Below are positions 53,336-62,571 of a stretch of DNA of 64,000 bases, piece after piece. Position 1 is the stretch's first letter. Each line of letters opens with the position of its first letter. Origin of the DNA: Bacteroidia bacterium (lineage in GTDB: Bacteria; Bacteroidota; Bacteroidia; Bacteroidales; Paludibacteraceae); NCBI GenBank assembly GCA_009929375.1, contig SAAO01000004.1, positions 1-64,000 of the forward strand. The letters run 5' to 3'. The notes below the pieces were generated by a model. That model was not told the origin of the DNA. It worked only from the letters and a program-made list of their open reading frames with translations, and did not search any database. The position numbers were made by a program, and so were the translations under genes.

Positions 53336-54733
53336 TTATTGTCTCAAAAAGTTCAAACGGTTGAGGCGTCCTGTCCATACATCGGTAAAATAACCTGCCT
53401 GATTACGTCCGCCAATCACAATTATTCTCTTGTCGCGTACAATCGCCGAAGTGAAATATCGTGGTTCCATATATCTGTAGCTTGTGTCGGACGGGCTGTA
53501 AACCAACTCACGAATCTGAGTGTAAGTTGTATCAGTATTTTTCCAGCTCAATCCTTCGTCTTTCGATTCGAGGAACCAGCTTTCAGGTACTAGTCCGTCA
53601 TCGTTCATTCGGCCAATCATAAGCAGTTTGTCGTCGTAGCTTACAATGGTTGCACCGGCCAAATGTTCCAGATTTGTTTTTTCAGTACTGAAGTCAATCC
53701 AGTAAGATCCGTTTTCAGTGGACCATATATTGCGCATGATACTTTCGTCCTCAGTATAACCACCCACCACAATGGCTTTGGCAACTTTTGTACGCGAGAA
53801 AAACGAATGAGCAGCAAAACCTTTAACAGGAAATCCTGTGGGTACTTCATCTTCTTTTGCCCAATTTAATCCATCGTCAGAGTTTGCAAAATGATATTTC
53901 TTTGTGCCGGGCAAATATGCCACAGCCCATAGTTTATTGTTCATTTCGAAAAGCAGATTGTGGATATAAAAGTTTTCCGATCCGAATGATCGTTTGTTCC
54001 ACTGTATTCCGTTATCACTCCAGTAAAGTATACTGTCCTGATGGGCATAAAACAGTTTGTTTTTAAAACTCAGAATGTTTCGTAAATGTGCAAAATCAGG
54101 TAAGGAGCTGATATTTACAGGAGCTTTCCAACTTGCTCCGTCAACCGATTTGTAAAGCGTATTGTTTAAGCCGCTTCCCACATAAAAGAAAATTGAGTCC
54201 CTGAACAACAGCGCTTTTTGTTCGCTACCAGCGTGTGAGTAAATCGAACTGTTTATACGGTTCCATTGATAAAGCTCAGGTTCCACAGTGTGAACATTTA
54301 CTTTTACCACATATTTGGCGAAAGTTTTGCCATCGGCAGCATAGTTAAGAATGCGCACTCCCCAACGGTAATCAATGGTGTCGGCTGCGGTAGTGGCTGA
54401 AATATTAATGGTGTCGATACCACCAACCGAGTCGGTTACATATGCATAAGTAGTGCCCACACTTTTAAAACTGTAGGTACTCAATACTTTACTGATATCG
54501 GTTTTATAAGGCAATGAGTCTAAGTTTACAATCACCGAATCTTCGATACCTTCTTCTTTTACAAGCGTAAATGCTGCACTACTGACGCCCGAAGCTGATG
54601 AGGTAAATCTCAGCGAGACAAACGAAGGATTCGTCGAAACTTCTGTTTCTTCATTGTTGTCGAGCCAGTTACAGGATACAATCGTAAACATTGCAGCCAA
54701 AAGTATAAAGAATCTGAAAGGATTAAGTGACAT
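53336..54733 (-). CDS. DUF6242-like kelch/BNR-repeat lipoprotein
   Basis: 465 aa lipoprotein (signal MSLNPFRFFILLAAMFTIVSC). After a Ser/Thr-rich linker and an Ig-like section (30-150), residues about 150-460 show repeated W-Asp-box-like strands (LYWSDNGIQWNK, FANSDDGLNWAKE, IWSTENGSYWIDF, LESKDEGLSWKNTD), a propeller of sialidase/BNR type without visible enzymatic residues. DUF6242 is recalled as the family name. Monocistronic on the minus strand; a TAACTTTG -7-like element lies in the leader. Likely a surface or periplasmic binding protein. Confidence 0.82.
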   Translation of the reverse strand: MSLNPFRFFILLAAMFTIVSCNWLDNNEETEVSTNPSFVSLRFTSSASGVSSAAFTLVKEEGIEDSVIVNLDSLPYKTDISKVLSTYSFKSVGTTYAYVTDSVGGIDTINISATTAADTIDYRWGVRILNYAADGKTFAKYVVKVNVHTVEPELYQWNRINSSIYSHAGSEQKALLFRDSIFFYVGSGLNNTLYKSVDGASWKAPVNISSLPDFAHLRNILSFKNKLFYAHQDSILYWSDNGIQWNKRSFGSENFYIHNLLFEMNNKLWAVAYLPGTKKYHFANSDDGLNWAKEDEVPTGFPVKGFAAHSFFSRTKVAKAIVVGGYTEDESIMRNIWSTENGSYWIDFSTEKTNLEHLAGATIVSYDDKLLMIGRMNDDGLVPESWFLESKDEGLSWKNTDTTYTQIRELVYSPSDTSYRYMEPRYFTSAIVRDKRIIVIGGRNQAGYFTDVWTGRLNRLNFLRQ

Positions 54734-54850
54734 AAAATTCGGTTTTATTTAAACAGCTGACAAAGTTAATACATTTCGGCGCATACTAATCACCTGAATT
54801 CTGTTTTATTGTTTTTTAAAATTAAAAATCAGTTGTTTGCAGTGAAAAAA

Positions 54851-55612
54851 TCAGTCGATTTCCACAGTAACAGGGCAATGGTCGGAGTGCATAGCTTCGG
54901 TGAGGATAGCCGCACCTTTCAGACGATTACGCAAAGGTTCGCTCACCCAGTGATAGTCGATACGCCAACCTGCATTACGGAAGCGGGCACCGCCTCTGTA
55001 GCTCCACCAGCTGTATTTTTCGGCACTCTGGTCGAAAACGCGGAACGAATCGACCATACCTGTTGCTTCGAACCGATCGAGCCACTCGCGTTCTTCAGGC
55101 AGGAAGCCTGAAACACCGTTCTGACGTTCGGGATGATTGATGTCAATGGGTTTATGACAAATATTATAGTCGCCACACACTACCAGATTGGGGCGTGTTT
55201 TGCGTACTTCTTCGATAAAAGGCAAAAAGGCTTCGAGAAAATCCATTTTAAAAGCCTGACGCTCATCACCCGATGAACCGGAAGGAATATATACGCTAAT
55301 AACCGACAAGTCGCCAAAGTCGGCACGAATGACGCGACCTTCGGCATCGTAACGCGGGTGATTCATTCCAACCACAACATTGTCAGGAGCTGTTTTTGTA
55401 AGTATGGCCACACCGCTATAGCCTTTTTTCTCGGCTGAGTGCAGAAACGAAGTATAACCCATTTCAGCAAAAAGCATGGTGTCGATCTGGTCAGGTTGAG
55501 CCTTTGTTTCCTGCAGGCACAAAATGTCAGGATCTTCTGCCTGAAGCCATTCGGTAAAGTTTTTCGTCAGGGCTGCCCTGATACCGTTTACGTTGTATGA
55601 TATAATCTTCAT
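54851..55612 (-). CDS. xth: Exodeoxyribonuclease III
   Basis: AP endonuclease and 3'-5' exonuclease of the EEP family, 253 aa. Motifs: [16 protein letters not shown] (N-terminal Asn), [11 protein letters not shown] (metal Glu near 34), [10 protein letters not shown] (Asp/Asn near 150), [13 protein letters not shown] and [11 protein letters not shown] (catalytic Asp-His). ExoA/Xth type. It follows an orphan MlaF-type gene across a repeat-filled spacer on the same strand. Confidence 0.95.
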   Translation of the reverse strand: MKIISYNVNGIRAALTKNFTEWLQAEDPDILCLQETKAQPDQIDTMLFAEMGYTSFLHSAEKKGYSGVAILTKTAPDNVVVGMNHPRYDAEGRVIRADFGDLSVISVYIPSGSSGDERQAFKMDFLEAFLPFIEEVRKTRPNLVVCGDYNICHKPIDINHPERQNGVSGFLPEEREWLDRFEATGMVDSFRVFDQSAEKYSWWSYRGGARFRNAGWRIDYHWVSEPLRNRLKGAAILTEAMHSDHCPVTVEID

Positions 55613-55614
55613 AA

Positions 55615-55757
55615 GTTGATAATTGATAGTTGATAATTGAGAATGAATAATTGAGAATTAAGAATGATGGATTTATAATTTATGAGTATCATTCTCATTA
55701 ACCAGAAATCTTCAAATCTTCAAATCTTCAAATCTTCAAATTTTCAAATCTCAAATG
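55615..55757. repeat. Low-complexity repeat block left of mlaF
   Basis: Two repeat types lie side by side. TTGATAATTGATAGTTGATAA-like units occupy about 55615-55670, and a tandem AAATCTTC array 55706-55757. Both occur in the opposite orientation right of mlaF (56582-56677). No ORF. Confidence 0.65.
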
Positions 55758-55767
55758 TTTTAATGTT

Positions 55768-56526
55768 TTACGAATTCGCTGCTTTTACTTTTTTGTAAAG
55801 ATTGGAAGCAAACACAAAATCGTTCAGATCTTCATTGTCAACATGGAAAATGTCTTCCTTGCTGCCCTGCCATGCTTTTTCTCCTTTATTGATAAAAATA
55901 ATATTTTCCCCGATTTCCATTACTGAGTTCATATCATGCGAATTGATAATGGTGGTAATATTAAATTCAATGGTAATATCATGAATCAATCGGTCGATAA
56001 TGAGCGATGTTTTTGGATCCAGACCTGAGTTTGGTTCATCGCAAAAGAGGTATTTGGGCTGCAATGCGATGGCCCGGGCAATAGCAACACGTTTCTGCAT
56101 TCCTCCACTGATCTCTGAAGGGGCAAGTTTGTAAGACTTTTCCTGTAAATCGACATGTTTCAGACAAAAACGAGCACGTTCCTCCATTTCTTCCTTTGTG
56201 GTACGCGAAAACATTTCGAGCGGGTACATTACATTTTCGAGTACCGACATGGAGTCGAAAAGTGCCGAACCCTGAAAGAGCATGCCCACCTCGCGACGTA
56301 GAACGCGGATGTCCTTCATGCGCATATCAGGCAAATTACGTCCATCGTATTCAATACGTCCGTTATCGATGCGGTGCAAACCAATGATGCTTTTCATTAA
56401 CACTGTTTTTCCCGATCCGCTGGCACCGATAATCATATTTGTTTTACCATCTTCGAATACTGCTGACACATTTTTCAGCACTTTATTTCCGTCAAAGGAT
56501 TTGTCTATGTTTTTTACTTCAATCAT
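55768..56526 (-). CDS. mlaF: ABC transporter ATP-binding protein, MlaF-type (orphan)
   Basis: 252-aa ATPase of the lipid-transport (Mla) type. Walker A GASGSGKTVLMKS (near 38), Q-loop LFQGSALFDSMSVLENV, ABC signature ISGGMQKRVAIARAIALQP, Walker B YLFCDEPNSGLDPKTS and the switch His in IINSHDMNSV. The ALFDSMSVLENVMYPLE segment is typical of MlaF-like ATPases in phospholipid or sterol uptake. Normally MlaE and MlaD adjoin it; neither is here. Both flanks are low-complexity repeats in inverted arrangement, so the operon may have been broken up or moved. Confidence 0.85.
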   Translation of the reverse strand: MIEVKNIDKSFDGNKVLKNVSAVFEDGKTNMIIGASGSGKTVLMKSIIGLHRIDNGRIEYDGRNLPDMRMKDIRVLRREVGMLFQGSALFDSMSVLENVMYPLEMFSRTTKEEMEERARFCLKHVDLQEKSYKLAPSEISGGMQKRVAIARAIALQPKYLFCDEPNSGLDPKTSLIIDRLIHDITIEFNITTIINSHDMNSVMEIGENIIFINKGEKAWQGSKEDIFHVDNEDLNDFVFASNLYKKVKAANS

Positions 56527-56549
56527 TTTCTCTTGTTACGTGTTTCGAG

Positions 56550-56682
56550 TTCCGGGTTTCAAAGTTTCAGGTTTCAGAGTTCAGGATTTGAAAATTTGAA
56601 AATTTGAGATTTGAAAATTACCGGACTCAGGAGACTATTCTTCATCGATTATCAACTATCAACTGTCCACTGTCAATTAAAT
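56550..56682. repeat. Low-complexity repeat block right of mlaF
   Basis: Three repeat types in series: a GTTTCAGGTTTC-like segment (about 56541-56585), an ATTTGAAA tandem (56587-56620), and TTATCAACTATCAACTGTCC (56649-56668) with its continuation. The latter two are inverted counterparts of the block at 55615-55757. Confidence 0.65.
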
Positions 56683-59600
56683 TCATTTCAAATAATACTC
56701 TTTCATAAATTCAAAATAAATGTTCATTGCATTTTGTTGCATCATCACATTCAGATTTCGTTGCGAGCCCAGCAGGTTGCGGTAATCGGTTCCTTTGAGT
56801 AGCTCCATCACGGCAGTCTCGCGTACGGTGCGGAACATGTATGACTTGGCCACATTGGCATCGACAAACGGACCGATAATTATTACCTGCATTTTATTTA
56901 CTGACTCTTTTTGAATTTTCAGATTCAGCATCGCATAATTCTGACTGTGATATTTGTCGAGTCCCGCTTTGAATTTATCGAAATCCAGATTCCCTGATAA
57001 AACAGCCACAGCCATATAATGTTCTTCTTTTTCACGATATGCGTACAGGTTTTTGAACAGTGGCACATCGTCCTGCACCACTGCAGGAGGTGTCTCGCGC
57101 ACAGGTGGAGTTACATTTGCTTGTGACGGAGTTTGATTTTGTGCAGTTTGTGGTTGCGCAATCTGTGTGGCCGGTTTGGTTTCAGCAGGTTTCTCTGGTT
57201 TTGTTTCAGGCTTCGTTACAGGTTTTACTTCCGGTTTTGTTTCCGGTTTATTCTGCGGTACGACTACTTCATTGTTTTGTTTTACAGCGCTTGTCGCTGG
57301 TTTGGATGCTGTTGTGACTTGTTTTACGTCTTTTTTAATGGCTAAGTTAGCAGTAGTATTACTTGCAACAGTGTTATTCGCCAGATTTTTTTGATGGAAC
57401 AATTGATAGTCCTCAAGAGTGAAAACAGTTCGCAACAATGCATAATTTTCTTCCGAAATAATCAGTTTCTGAGTATTGAAACTGTCGAAAAGAGTCCGCA
57501 AATCAGGATCGGTGCTTACTGAACTGAGATACCAGAGGGCTTCGTCGTACGAATCGAAATTGGTAACCGAAAGCGAACTGTTCAGACTGTCGATTTGATT
57601 CACCACCAAATCGAAATCCTTTACCATAAAACGTGTAAAGTTATAAGCTGCTACGTTGAAGAGCAGTTTATTCATGCCTTCCTTGTCGGCTGAAGTAATA
57701 AGTAAAAGTCTGTGTTTACTTTCTTTTTCAGTTGAAAACTGTTGGTCTTTGATTTCTGTTTCGGTGCTGGTGTTGCTTTCTTCACGACGCGAAAGCAAAC
57801 TTCCGTGAGTCGATCCGGTTTTGGCTTCACGCCCTTGTTTCATAAGTGCAATAATGTCTTTCGACATGGCACTCACATCGCTTTCCGGGTATTTCTCAAC
57901 CAGACTGTTCAGCTTTGTTTCAAAATTCGTCTGACTGTCCGATTTTCCGGTGCTCAGGGCATCCAGAAACAGAAATTTAGGCATAAGCGTCGAAAGCGGA
58001 TATTCAGCTTTCATAAATTCCACCTGTTTGCGAACTGTGGCAAAATCACTTCGGTTGTAGGCGTCGTAAGTCACACGATAAAGCGAATCCTGTGTGCGTA
58101 TCATTTTTTCCATTCGCCCACCATAGTTGGGTTGCGAGAGTATTTCGGCGTATTTTGATTTCGGAAATTGCGTGAGCAGCATGGTTTTATATTGTTGCGC
58201 AGCAGCTTCGTCGCTTAATCGTGTGCTTACAATATACGCATGGTAATAAGCGTCTTCCACGCGTTTGTCGGCAGGAAAACGCTTTGCAAACTCGTCGAAA
58301 GTACGAATGGCCATGGGGTAATCTTCCACTTTGTCTTTGTAAATCATTCCCATGTTGAAAAGTGCATCGGCAATTTCGCTGTTCGATTTTTTAATGGCAG
58401 CGGGCGTCATCGGAATTTGTTTCAGGTAAAATTCCGGTGATTTCGGATCGCTTGTGGTGCTTGTGGCTCCGGTTCCGGCTTCGTTTTCAGTACCTTCGGT
58501 TACTTCGGCAGGATTGTTTGTCGTGCCGGTTTCTTCGGCAAAAAGCGCCGAACTTTTATTTGTACGTCGCCAGTTATCTTCGAGTTTTCGGGTTCCCCAT
58601 TTTTTGCGGAAATCACGTTGTCCCGATTTTACAATGGAAGGATTGTAAAAATACCAGTCGCCGGCACCCTGATTGAAACCGATAGGTTGCATAAGTTCAG
58701 GTCCGTCGTCCTCCTGATTGAGTTTGGCCGTTTCAGCTTCGGCAGCTGCTTTTTCGTCAGCAATAAGTTTTTCAATTACTCTGTTTACTGCTTCCAGCCT
58801 TTTATCTTCGGGGAGTGAGGCTAATTTTTGAAGACTGTCCTGCAAGATCACAATTTCGTGCTGCACCACGAGTTCACTCAGAGTGATGGCGCGTTTTTCC
58901 ACACGGGCGTAATCTTCGTTATCCACGGTAATGATTTTCGAGGCCTCGTCGTAGCAGGGTTGCGCTTTAATGTAATTTTGCTTGTTGTAGTACAAATCGC
59001 CGAGAGTGATAAGTGTCAGCGCTTTGTCAAAACCATCACGGGTGCTGCTTTCGACCGATTTTTCGTATAATTTCATCGCCTGCACAGTATCGCCCTGAGC
59101 CATATAGGTTTTGCCAAGCGTGTAGTAAATCTGGTCGTGAAAATCCTTGTTGTTCACGTTTTTGAGCATTTTATTCAGCTCTTTTCTAACTGCGCTTACA
59201 TTCGGATTGAGTTCAGCACGGTAGATGCGTGCGTTGAAATCCATTTCGTAGGGCGGATTCATTTTCGTTACCTCTGTAAATGCTTTAAATGCATCGTTGG
59301 ATTTGCCTGTTTTGCGGTATAATTGTGCAAGCAAAAAGTTGATGCGTTGCTTTTGCAGTTTGTCCTTTTCGTTTTTAAGAGTGAGTTCCAGAAATGGAAT
59401 GGCCTCGCGGTATTGTTTTTTCTTAAGCAGCAAATCGGCATTGACCGAAGCATACAATCCGGTGTTTGTACTTTTCAGATCGTCCTGTTTTATTTTCGAC
59501 ATAACCTGCTCTTCTTCATATATCCAGCCCATTTCGCCGTACGCGCGGGCTATCCACAACTGGCATTGTGCCACAATATCCTTATCGTGTTTGTAGTATC

Positions 59601-60153
59601 GCGAAATATAGGTAAATGTGCCCACCGAACCAATGAAATCGGCTTTGTGAAATTCCGATTTGGCCAGCATCATCCATGCTTCTATCAGCGCGGGGTTAAA
59701 TTCGTTCTGATTGTACCACAGCTGATATTCAGGATCGCTCCATTTGCGGATATTGCGCTCGGGTTTTTGCTTAATGGAATACAGTTTAATGGCTTTGCGC
59801 GATTTTTCGATGGCTCTGTCCATTTGCGATTTACCCGAATTAGCATTTTCGTGCCGGCTGATAGGGTAGAGTGGTATAATGGCCGAATAATCTTCGGTAT
59901 GTGCCTGTGCAATAGCTTTCAAACCTTCTTCGTAGCTTGTGTTGCCGTTGTACCATACGTTGAAACGGGTGTTAAGAGCTTTGAAGTTACGGGTGCTCCA
60001 GGTGTTTTTTTTCATGGAACAACCGCCTGCAAGCACCACAAGTAATGACAAAAGGATGATATGTTGAATTTTCGCTTTCAAGAAGTCAGTTGATAGAAAA
60101 AGTGTTCTTAATAATAATTCAGAATTCAGAAGTACTAACTTAAAAAACTGCAA
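56683..60153 (-). CDS. sprE: T9SS lipoprotein SprE/PorW, TPR-rich
   Basis: Component of the type IX secretion machinery that helps link the motor and translocon. Up to 1156 aa. Lipobox LLVVLAGGC then SMKKNTWSTRNFKALNTRFNVWYNGNTSYEEG, the SprE/PorW N-terminus. TPR-like helices cover about 60-430 and 590-780; a long Lys/Pro/Glu linker near 985-1045 precedes a C-terminal domain (about 1080-1156) like a SPOR-type unit. The frame opens at ATG 60153, but a TTG at 60081 would give a compact signal peptide, MKAKIQHIILLSLLVV, and may be the true start. It serves the two T9SS-CTD proteins in this window. Confidence 0.88.
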   Translation of the reverse strand: MQFFKLVLLNSELLLRTLFLSTDFLKAKIQHIILLSLLVVLAGGCSMKKNTWSTRNFKALNTRFNVWYNGNTSYEEGLKAIAQAHTEDYSAIIPLYPISRHENANSGKSQMDRAIEKSRKAIKLYSIKQKPERNIRKWSDPEYQLWYNQNEFNPALIEAWMMLAKSEFHKADFIGSVGTFTYISRYYKHDKDIVAQCQLWIARAYGEMGWIYEEEQVMSKIKQDDLKSTNTGLYASVNADLLLKKKQYREAIPFLELTLKNEKDKLQKQRINFLLAQLYRKTGKSNDAFKAFTEVTKMNPPYEMDFNARIYRAELNPNVSAVRKELNKMLKNVNNKDFHDQIYYTLGKTYMAQGDTVQAMKLYEKSVESSTRDGFDKALTLITLGDLYYNKQNYIKAQPCYDEASKIITVDNEDYARVEKRAITLSELVVQHEIVILQDSLQKLASLPEDKRLEAVNRVIEKLIADEKAAAEAETAKLNQEDDGPELMQPIGFNQGAGDWYFYNPSIVKSGQRDFRKKWGTRKLEDNWRRTNKSSALFAEETGTTNNPAEVTEGTENEAGTGATSTTSDPKSPEFYLKQIPMTPAAIKKSNSEIADALFNMGMIYKDKVEDYPMAIRTFDEFAKRFPADKRVEDAYYHAYIVSTRLSDEAAAQQYKTMLLTQFPKSKYAEILSQPNYGGRMEKMIRTQDSLYRVTYDAYNRSDFATVRKQVEFMKAEYPLSTLMPKFLFLDALSTGKSDSQTNFETKLNSLVEKYPESDVSAMSKDIIALMKQGREAKTGSTHGSLLSRREESNTSTETEIKDQQFSTEKESKHRLLLITSADKEGMNKLLFNVAAYNFTRFMVKDFDLVVNQIDSLNSSLSVTNFDSYDEALWYLSSVSTDPDLRTLFDSFNTQKLIISEENYALLRTVFTLEDYQLFHQKNLANNTVASNTTANLAIKKDVKQVTTASKPATSAVKQNNEVVVPQNKPETKPEVKPVTKPETKPEKPAETKPATQIAQPQTAQNQTPSQANVTPPVRETPPAVVQDDVPLFKNLYAYREKEEHYMAVAVLSGNLDFDKFKAGLDKYHSQNYAMLNLKIQKESVNKMQVIIIGPFVDANVAKSYMFRTVRETAVMELLKGTDYRNLLGSQRNLNVMMQQNAMNIYFEFMKEYYLK

Positions 60154-60255
60154 TCTATTGTGTTTTTAACTCACAAAAATAAGCAAAATCGGCCATTAGG
60201 AGTTAACTTTGCAGCGAAAATTATGTTGTATTAAGATAAATCTCGTTTTAAATAT

Positions 60256-60651
60256 ATGTGGGTACTTGTTATTACGCTGATAGCGTTTGGATTGCTGATA
60301 TTTTTACTTACATTTTTCAATCGTAAGAATAAAAATGAAGAGCAGGAAATTGTGATTGAAAATAATCCCGAAGGTTGTTGTGGGGCACACGAAGTGTGTG
60401 AATCGGATTCTCTGCTGAACTCGAGTGATAAAATTGAATATTTCGATGACGAGGATCTTGATAAACTCGCAGGTATTGAAGCAGAAAGACTTACCGATCA
60501 GCAGCAAACACAGATTGCCGATGTGTTTTACACACTCAGAGAAAATGAAGTGGCTTCGTGGCTTAAAAGTTTGCAATTGAGAAATATACAACTTCCTGTA
60601 GCCATCCGTGATGAGGCATTGCTTATTGTAAGCGAACGTCGCGGACTTTAA
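60256..60651 (+). CDS. Small membrane-anchored protein with CCGAHEVC motif
   Basis: 131 aa with an N-terminal TM helix (VLVITLIAFGLLIFLLTFF) and a cytosolic or periplasmic tail. The cysteine motif PEGCCGAHEVCESDSLL near 36-52 could bind metal or a cluster. The rest is helical and acidic and ends AIRDEALLIVSERRGL. Similar proteins occur in Bacteroidales, sometimes labelled phospholipase without visible support. Divergent from sprE, it may share that promoter region; TAACTTTG at 60204-60211 is a possible -7 element. Confidence 0.78.
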   Translation: MWVLVITLIAFGLLIFLLTFFNRKNKNEEQEIVIENNPEGCCGAHEVCESDSLLNSSDKIEYFDDEDLDKLAGIEAERLTDQQQTQIADVFYTLRENEVASWLKSLQLRNIQLPVAIRDEALLIVSERRGL

Positions 60652-60675
60652 CATTCAAACACAAAAACAACATTC

Positions 60676-60717
60676 AGTATCCGTCGGGATTTTTCAACCG
60701 TACGGATACTTTTTTTA
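60676..60717 (+). terminator. Terminator after the small membrane protein
   Basis: AGTATCCGT (60676-60684) pairs with ACGGATACT (60702-60710) and is followed by seven T. Confidence 0.88.
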
Positions 60718-60740
60718 TATGTAAATCAAAACTGCTGTTG

Positions 60741-60772
60741 TTTGGCTCTTTAGCTAAAATTCAGTACTTTTG
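60741..60772 (+). promoter_or_regulatory. Promoter of prfC
   Basis: TTTG (60741-60744), 20 bases, then TACTTTTG (60765-60772): an exact match to the Bacteroidota consensus. Start is expected near 60779, about 20 bases before the ATG. Confidence 0.75.
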
Positions 60773-60799
60773 CACGCTCAAAAAAATTAAACATCACTT

Positions 60800-62374
60800 A
60801 TGTCATTAGTTTCAGAAATTCAGCGTCGTCGCACCTTTGCCATTATCAGTCACCCCGATGCGGGTAAAACCACTCTCACCGAAAAACTTTTGCTTTTCGG
60901 GGGTGCCATACATGTGGCAGGCGCTGTAAAATCGAACAAAATTAAGAAAACAGCCACGTCGGACTGGATGGAAATTGAAAAACAACGTGGAATTTCGGTA
61001 GCTACATCGGTGATGGGTTTCGAATACCGCGACTATAAAATCAATATCCTCGATACGCCCGGTCACCAGGATTTTGCCGAAGATACTTACCGCACACTTA
61101 CCGCTGTGGACAGTGTAATTATTGTGGTGGATACCGCCAAAGGGGTGGAAGCACAGACACGCAAACTGATGGAAGTTTGTAGAATGCGCAACACTCCGGT
61201 GATGATTTTTGTGAACAAAATGGACCGCGAAGGGAAAGATGCATTCGACCTGCTCGACGAACTTGAAGCAGAACTCAAAATTAATGTGCGTCCTTTGAGC
61301 TGGCCTATCAATCAGGGATTTTCGTTTAAAGGTGTATATAATATTTATAAGGATAATCTCGAACTTTACACACCCAACAAACAAATGGTGAGCGAAACCG
61401 TAAAAGTGGATGTGGACAGTGAGGAACTCGATAATCTGGTTGGAAGTACAGATGCAGCTAAACTTCGTGAGGATCTTGAACTTATCAACGGTGTTTATTC
61501 TGATTTTGATGTGAATAAATATCTGGCCGGCGAACTGGCTCCTGTGTTTTTCGGAAGTGCACTGAATACTTTCGGGGTGAAGGAATTGCTCGATTGTTTT
61601 GTGGAAATTGCTCCATCGCCACGCCCTGTGGAAACTCCGGAACGAGTTATTGATCCTTATGAAGAAGCTTTTTCGGGTTTTGTATTTAAGATTCATGCCA
61701 ATATGGATCCGAACCACAGAAGTTGTATTGCTTTTGTGAAAATATGTTCTGGAAAATTTGAACGAAATGTCAACTACCGTCATGTGCGTCATGCTAAAAT
61801 GATGCGTTTCTCGGCTCCGACAGCCTTTATGGCGCAGAAAAAAGAAACTGTGGACGAAGCTTATGCCGGCGATATTGTGGGTTTGCCAGATACAGGAACT
61901 TTTAAAATTGGTGATACCCTGACGGCAGGTGAAATTCTTCAGTTCAAAGGTATTCCGAGCTTCTCGCCCGAAATGTTTAAATATATTGAGAATGCCGATC
62001 CAATGAAAACCAAACAGCTGGAAAAAGGTATCAATCAGCTTATGGACGAAGGTGTGGCGCAGTTATTTGTGAATCAGTTCAACAACCGTAAGATTATCGG
62101 TACTGTGGGTCAGCTTCAGTTTGAGGTTATTCAGTATCGCCTTTTGCACGAATATGGTGCTCAGTGCCGCTGGGAGCCTATAAACCTGTACAAAGCCTGC
62201 TGGATTGAAAGTGACGATGCCACTGAACTCGAAAATTTCAAAAAGCGTAAATCACAATTTATGGCTGTGGATAAAGATGGTCGCGATGTATTTCTGGCCG
62301 ATTCAGGTTATGTGCTGCAAATGGCTCAAAACGACTTCAAAAATATCAGATTCCATTTTAGTTCGGAATTTTGA
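60800..62374 (+). CDS. prfC: Peptide chain release factor 3
   Basis: Translational GTPase that removes RF1/RF2 from the ribosome after termination. 524 aa: P-loop [16 protein letters not shown] (near 15), switch [18 protein letters not shown] (near 85), NKMDRE (near 140), then the domain II beta-barrel and domain III ([17 protein letters not shown]) of RF3 and not EF-G, with no domain IV. The [26 protein letters not shown] segment also fits RF3. Monocistronic with a well-formed promoter and a downstream terminator at 62451-62486. Confidence 0.96.
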   Translation: MSLVSEIQRRRTFAIISHPDAGKTTLTEKLLLFGGAIHVAGAVKSNKIKKTATSDWMEIEKQRGISVATSVMGFEYRDYKINILDTPGHQDFAEDTYRTLTAVDSVIIVVDTAKGVEAQTRKLMEVCRMRNTPVMIFVNKMDREGKDAFDLLDELEAELKINVRPLSWPINQGFSFKGVYNIYKDNLELYTPNKQMVSETVKVDVDSEELDNLVGSTDAAKLREDLELINGVYSDFDVNKYLAGELAPVFFGSALNTFGVKELLDCFVEIAPSPRPVETPERVIDPYEEAFSGFVFKIHANMDPNHRSCIAFVKICSGKFERNVNYRHVRHAKMMRFSAPTAFMAQKKETVDEAYAGDIVGLPDTGTFKIGDTLTAGEILQFKGIPSFSPEMFKYIENADPMKTKQLEKGINQLMDEGVAQLFVNQFNNRKIIGTVGQLQFEVIQYRLLHEYGAQCRWEPINLYKACWIESDDATELENFKKRKSQFMAVDKDGRDVFLADSGYVLQMAQNDFKNIRFHFSSEF

Positions 62375-62571
62375 GAATAGTAATTAGTTTCTTAGTTGGT
62401 AGTGAGTAGTAAGTAGTTTTTAAAAAAGAATAAGACCCATTCATTATTATATCCCTGTTTGAATTGAATTTCAGACGGGGATTTTTATTAATTTCTCCGG
62501 TATTTTGCAAATTGAAATTTGTTTTCTTATTTTGTGTCACTTTTCCAAATGATCAATTAACCTTTTCGTAC
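62375..62571. other. Intergenic region after prfC
   Basis: The first part (62380-62420) is low-complexity AGTAGTAAGTAGT sequence. A terminator follows. No gene seen, and no clean promoter match for the sensor gene that starts at 62572. Confidence 0.5.
62451..62486 (+). terminator. Terminator of prfC
   Basis: ATCCCTGTTTGAA (62451-62463) pairs with TTCAGACGGGGAT (from 62469), with G-U pairs, then five T. Confidence 0.75.
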
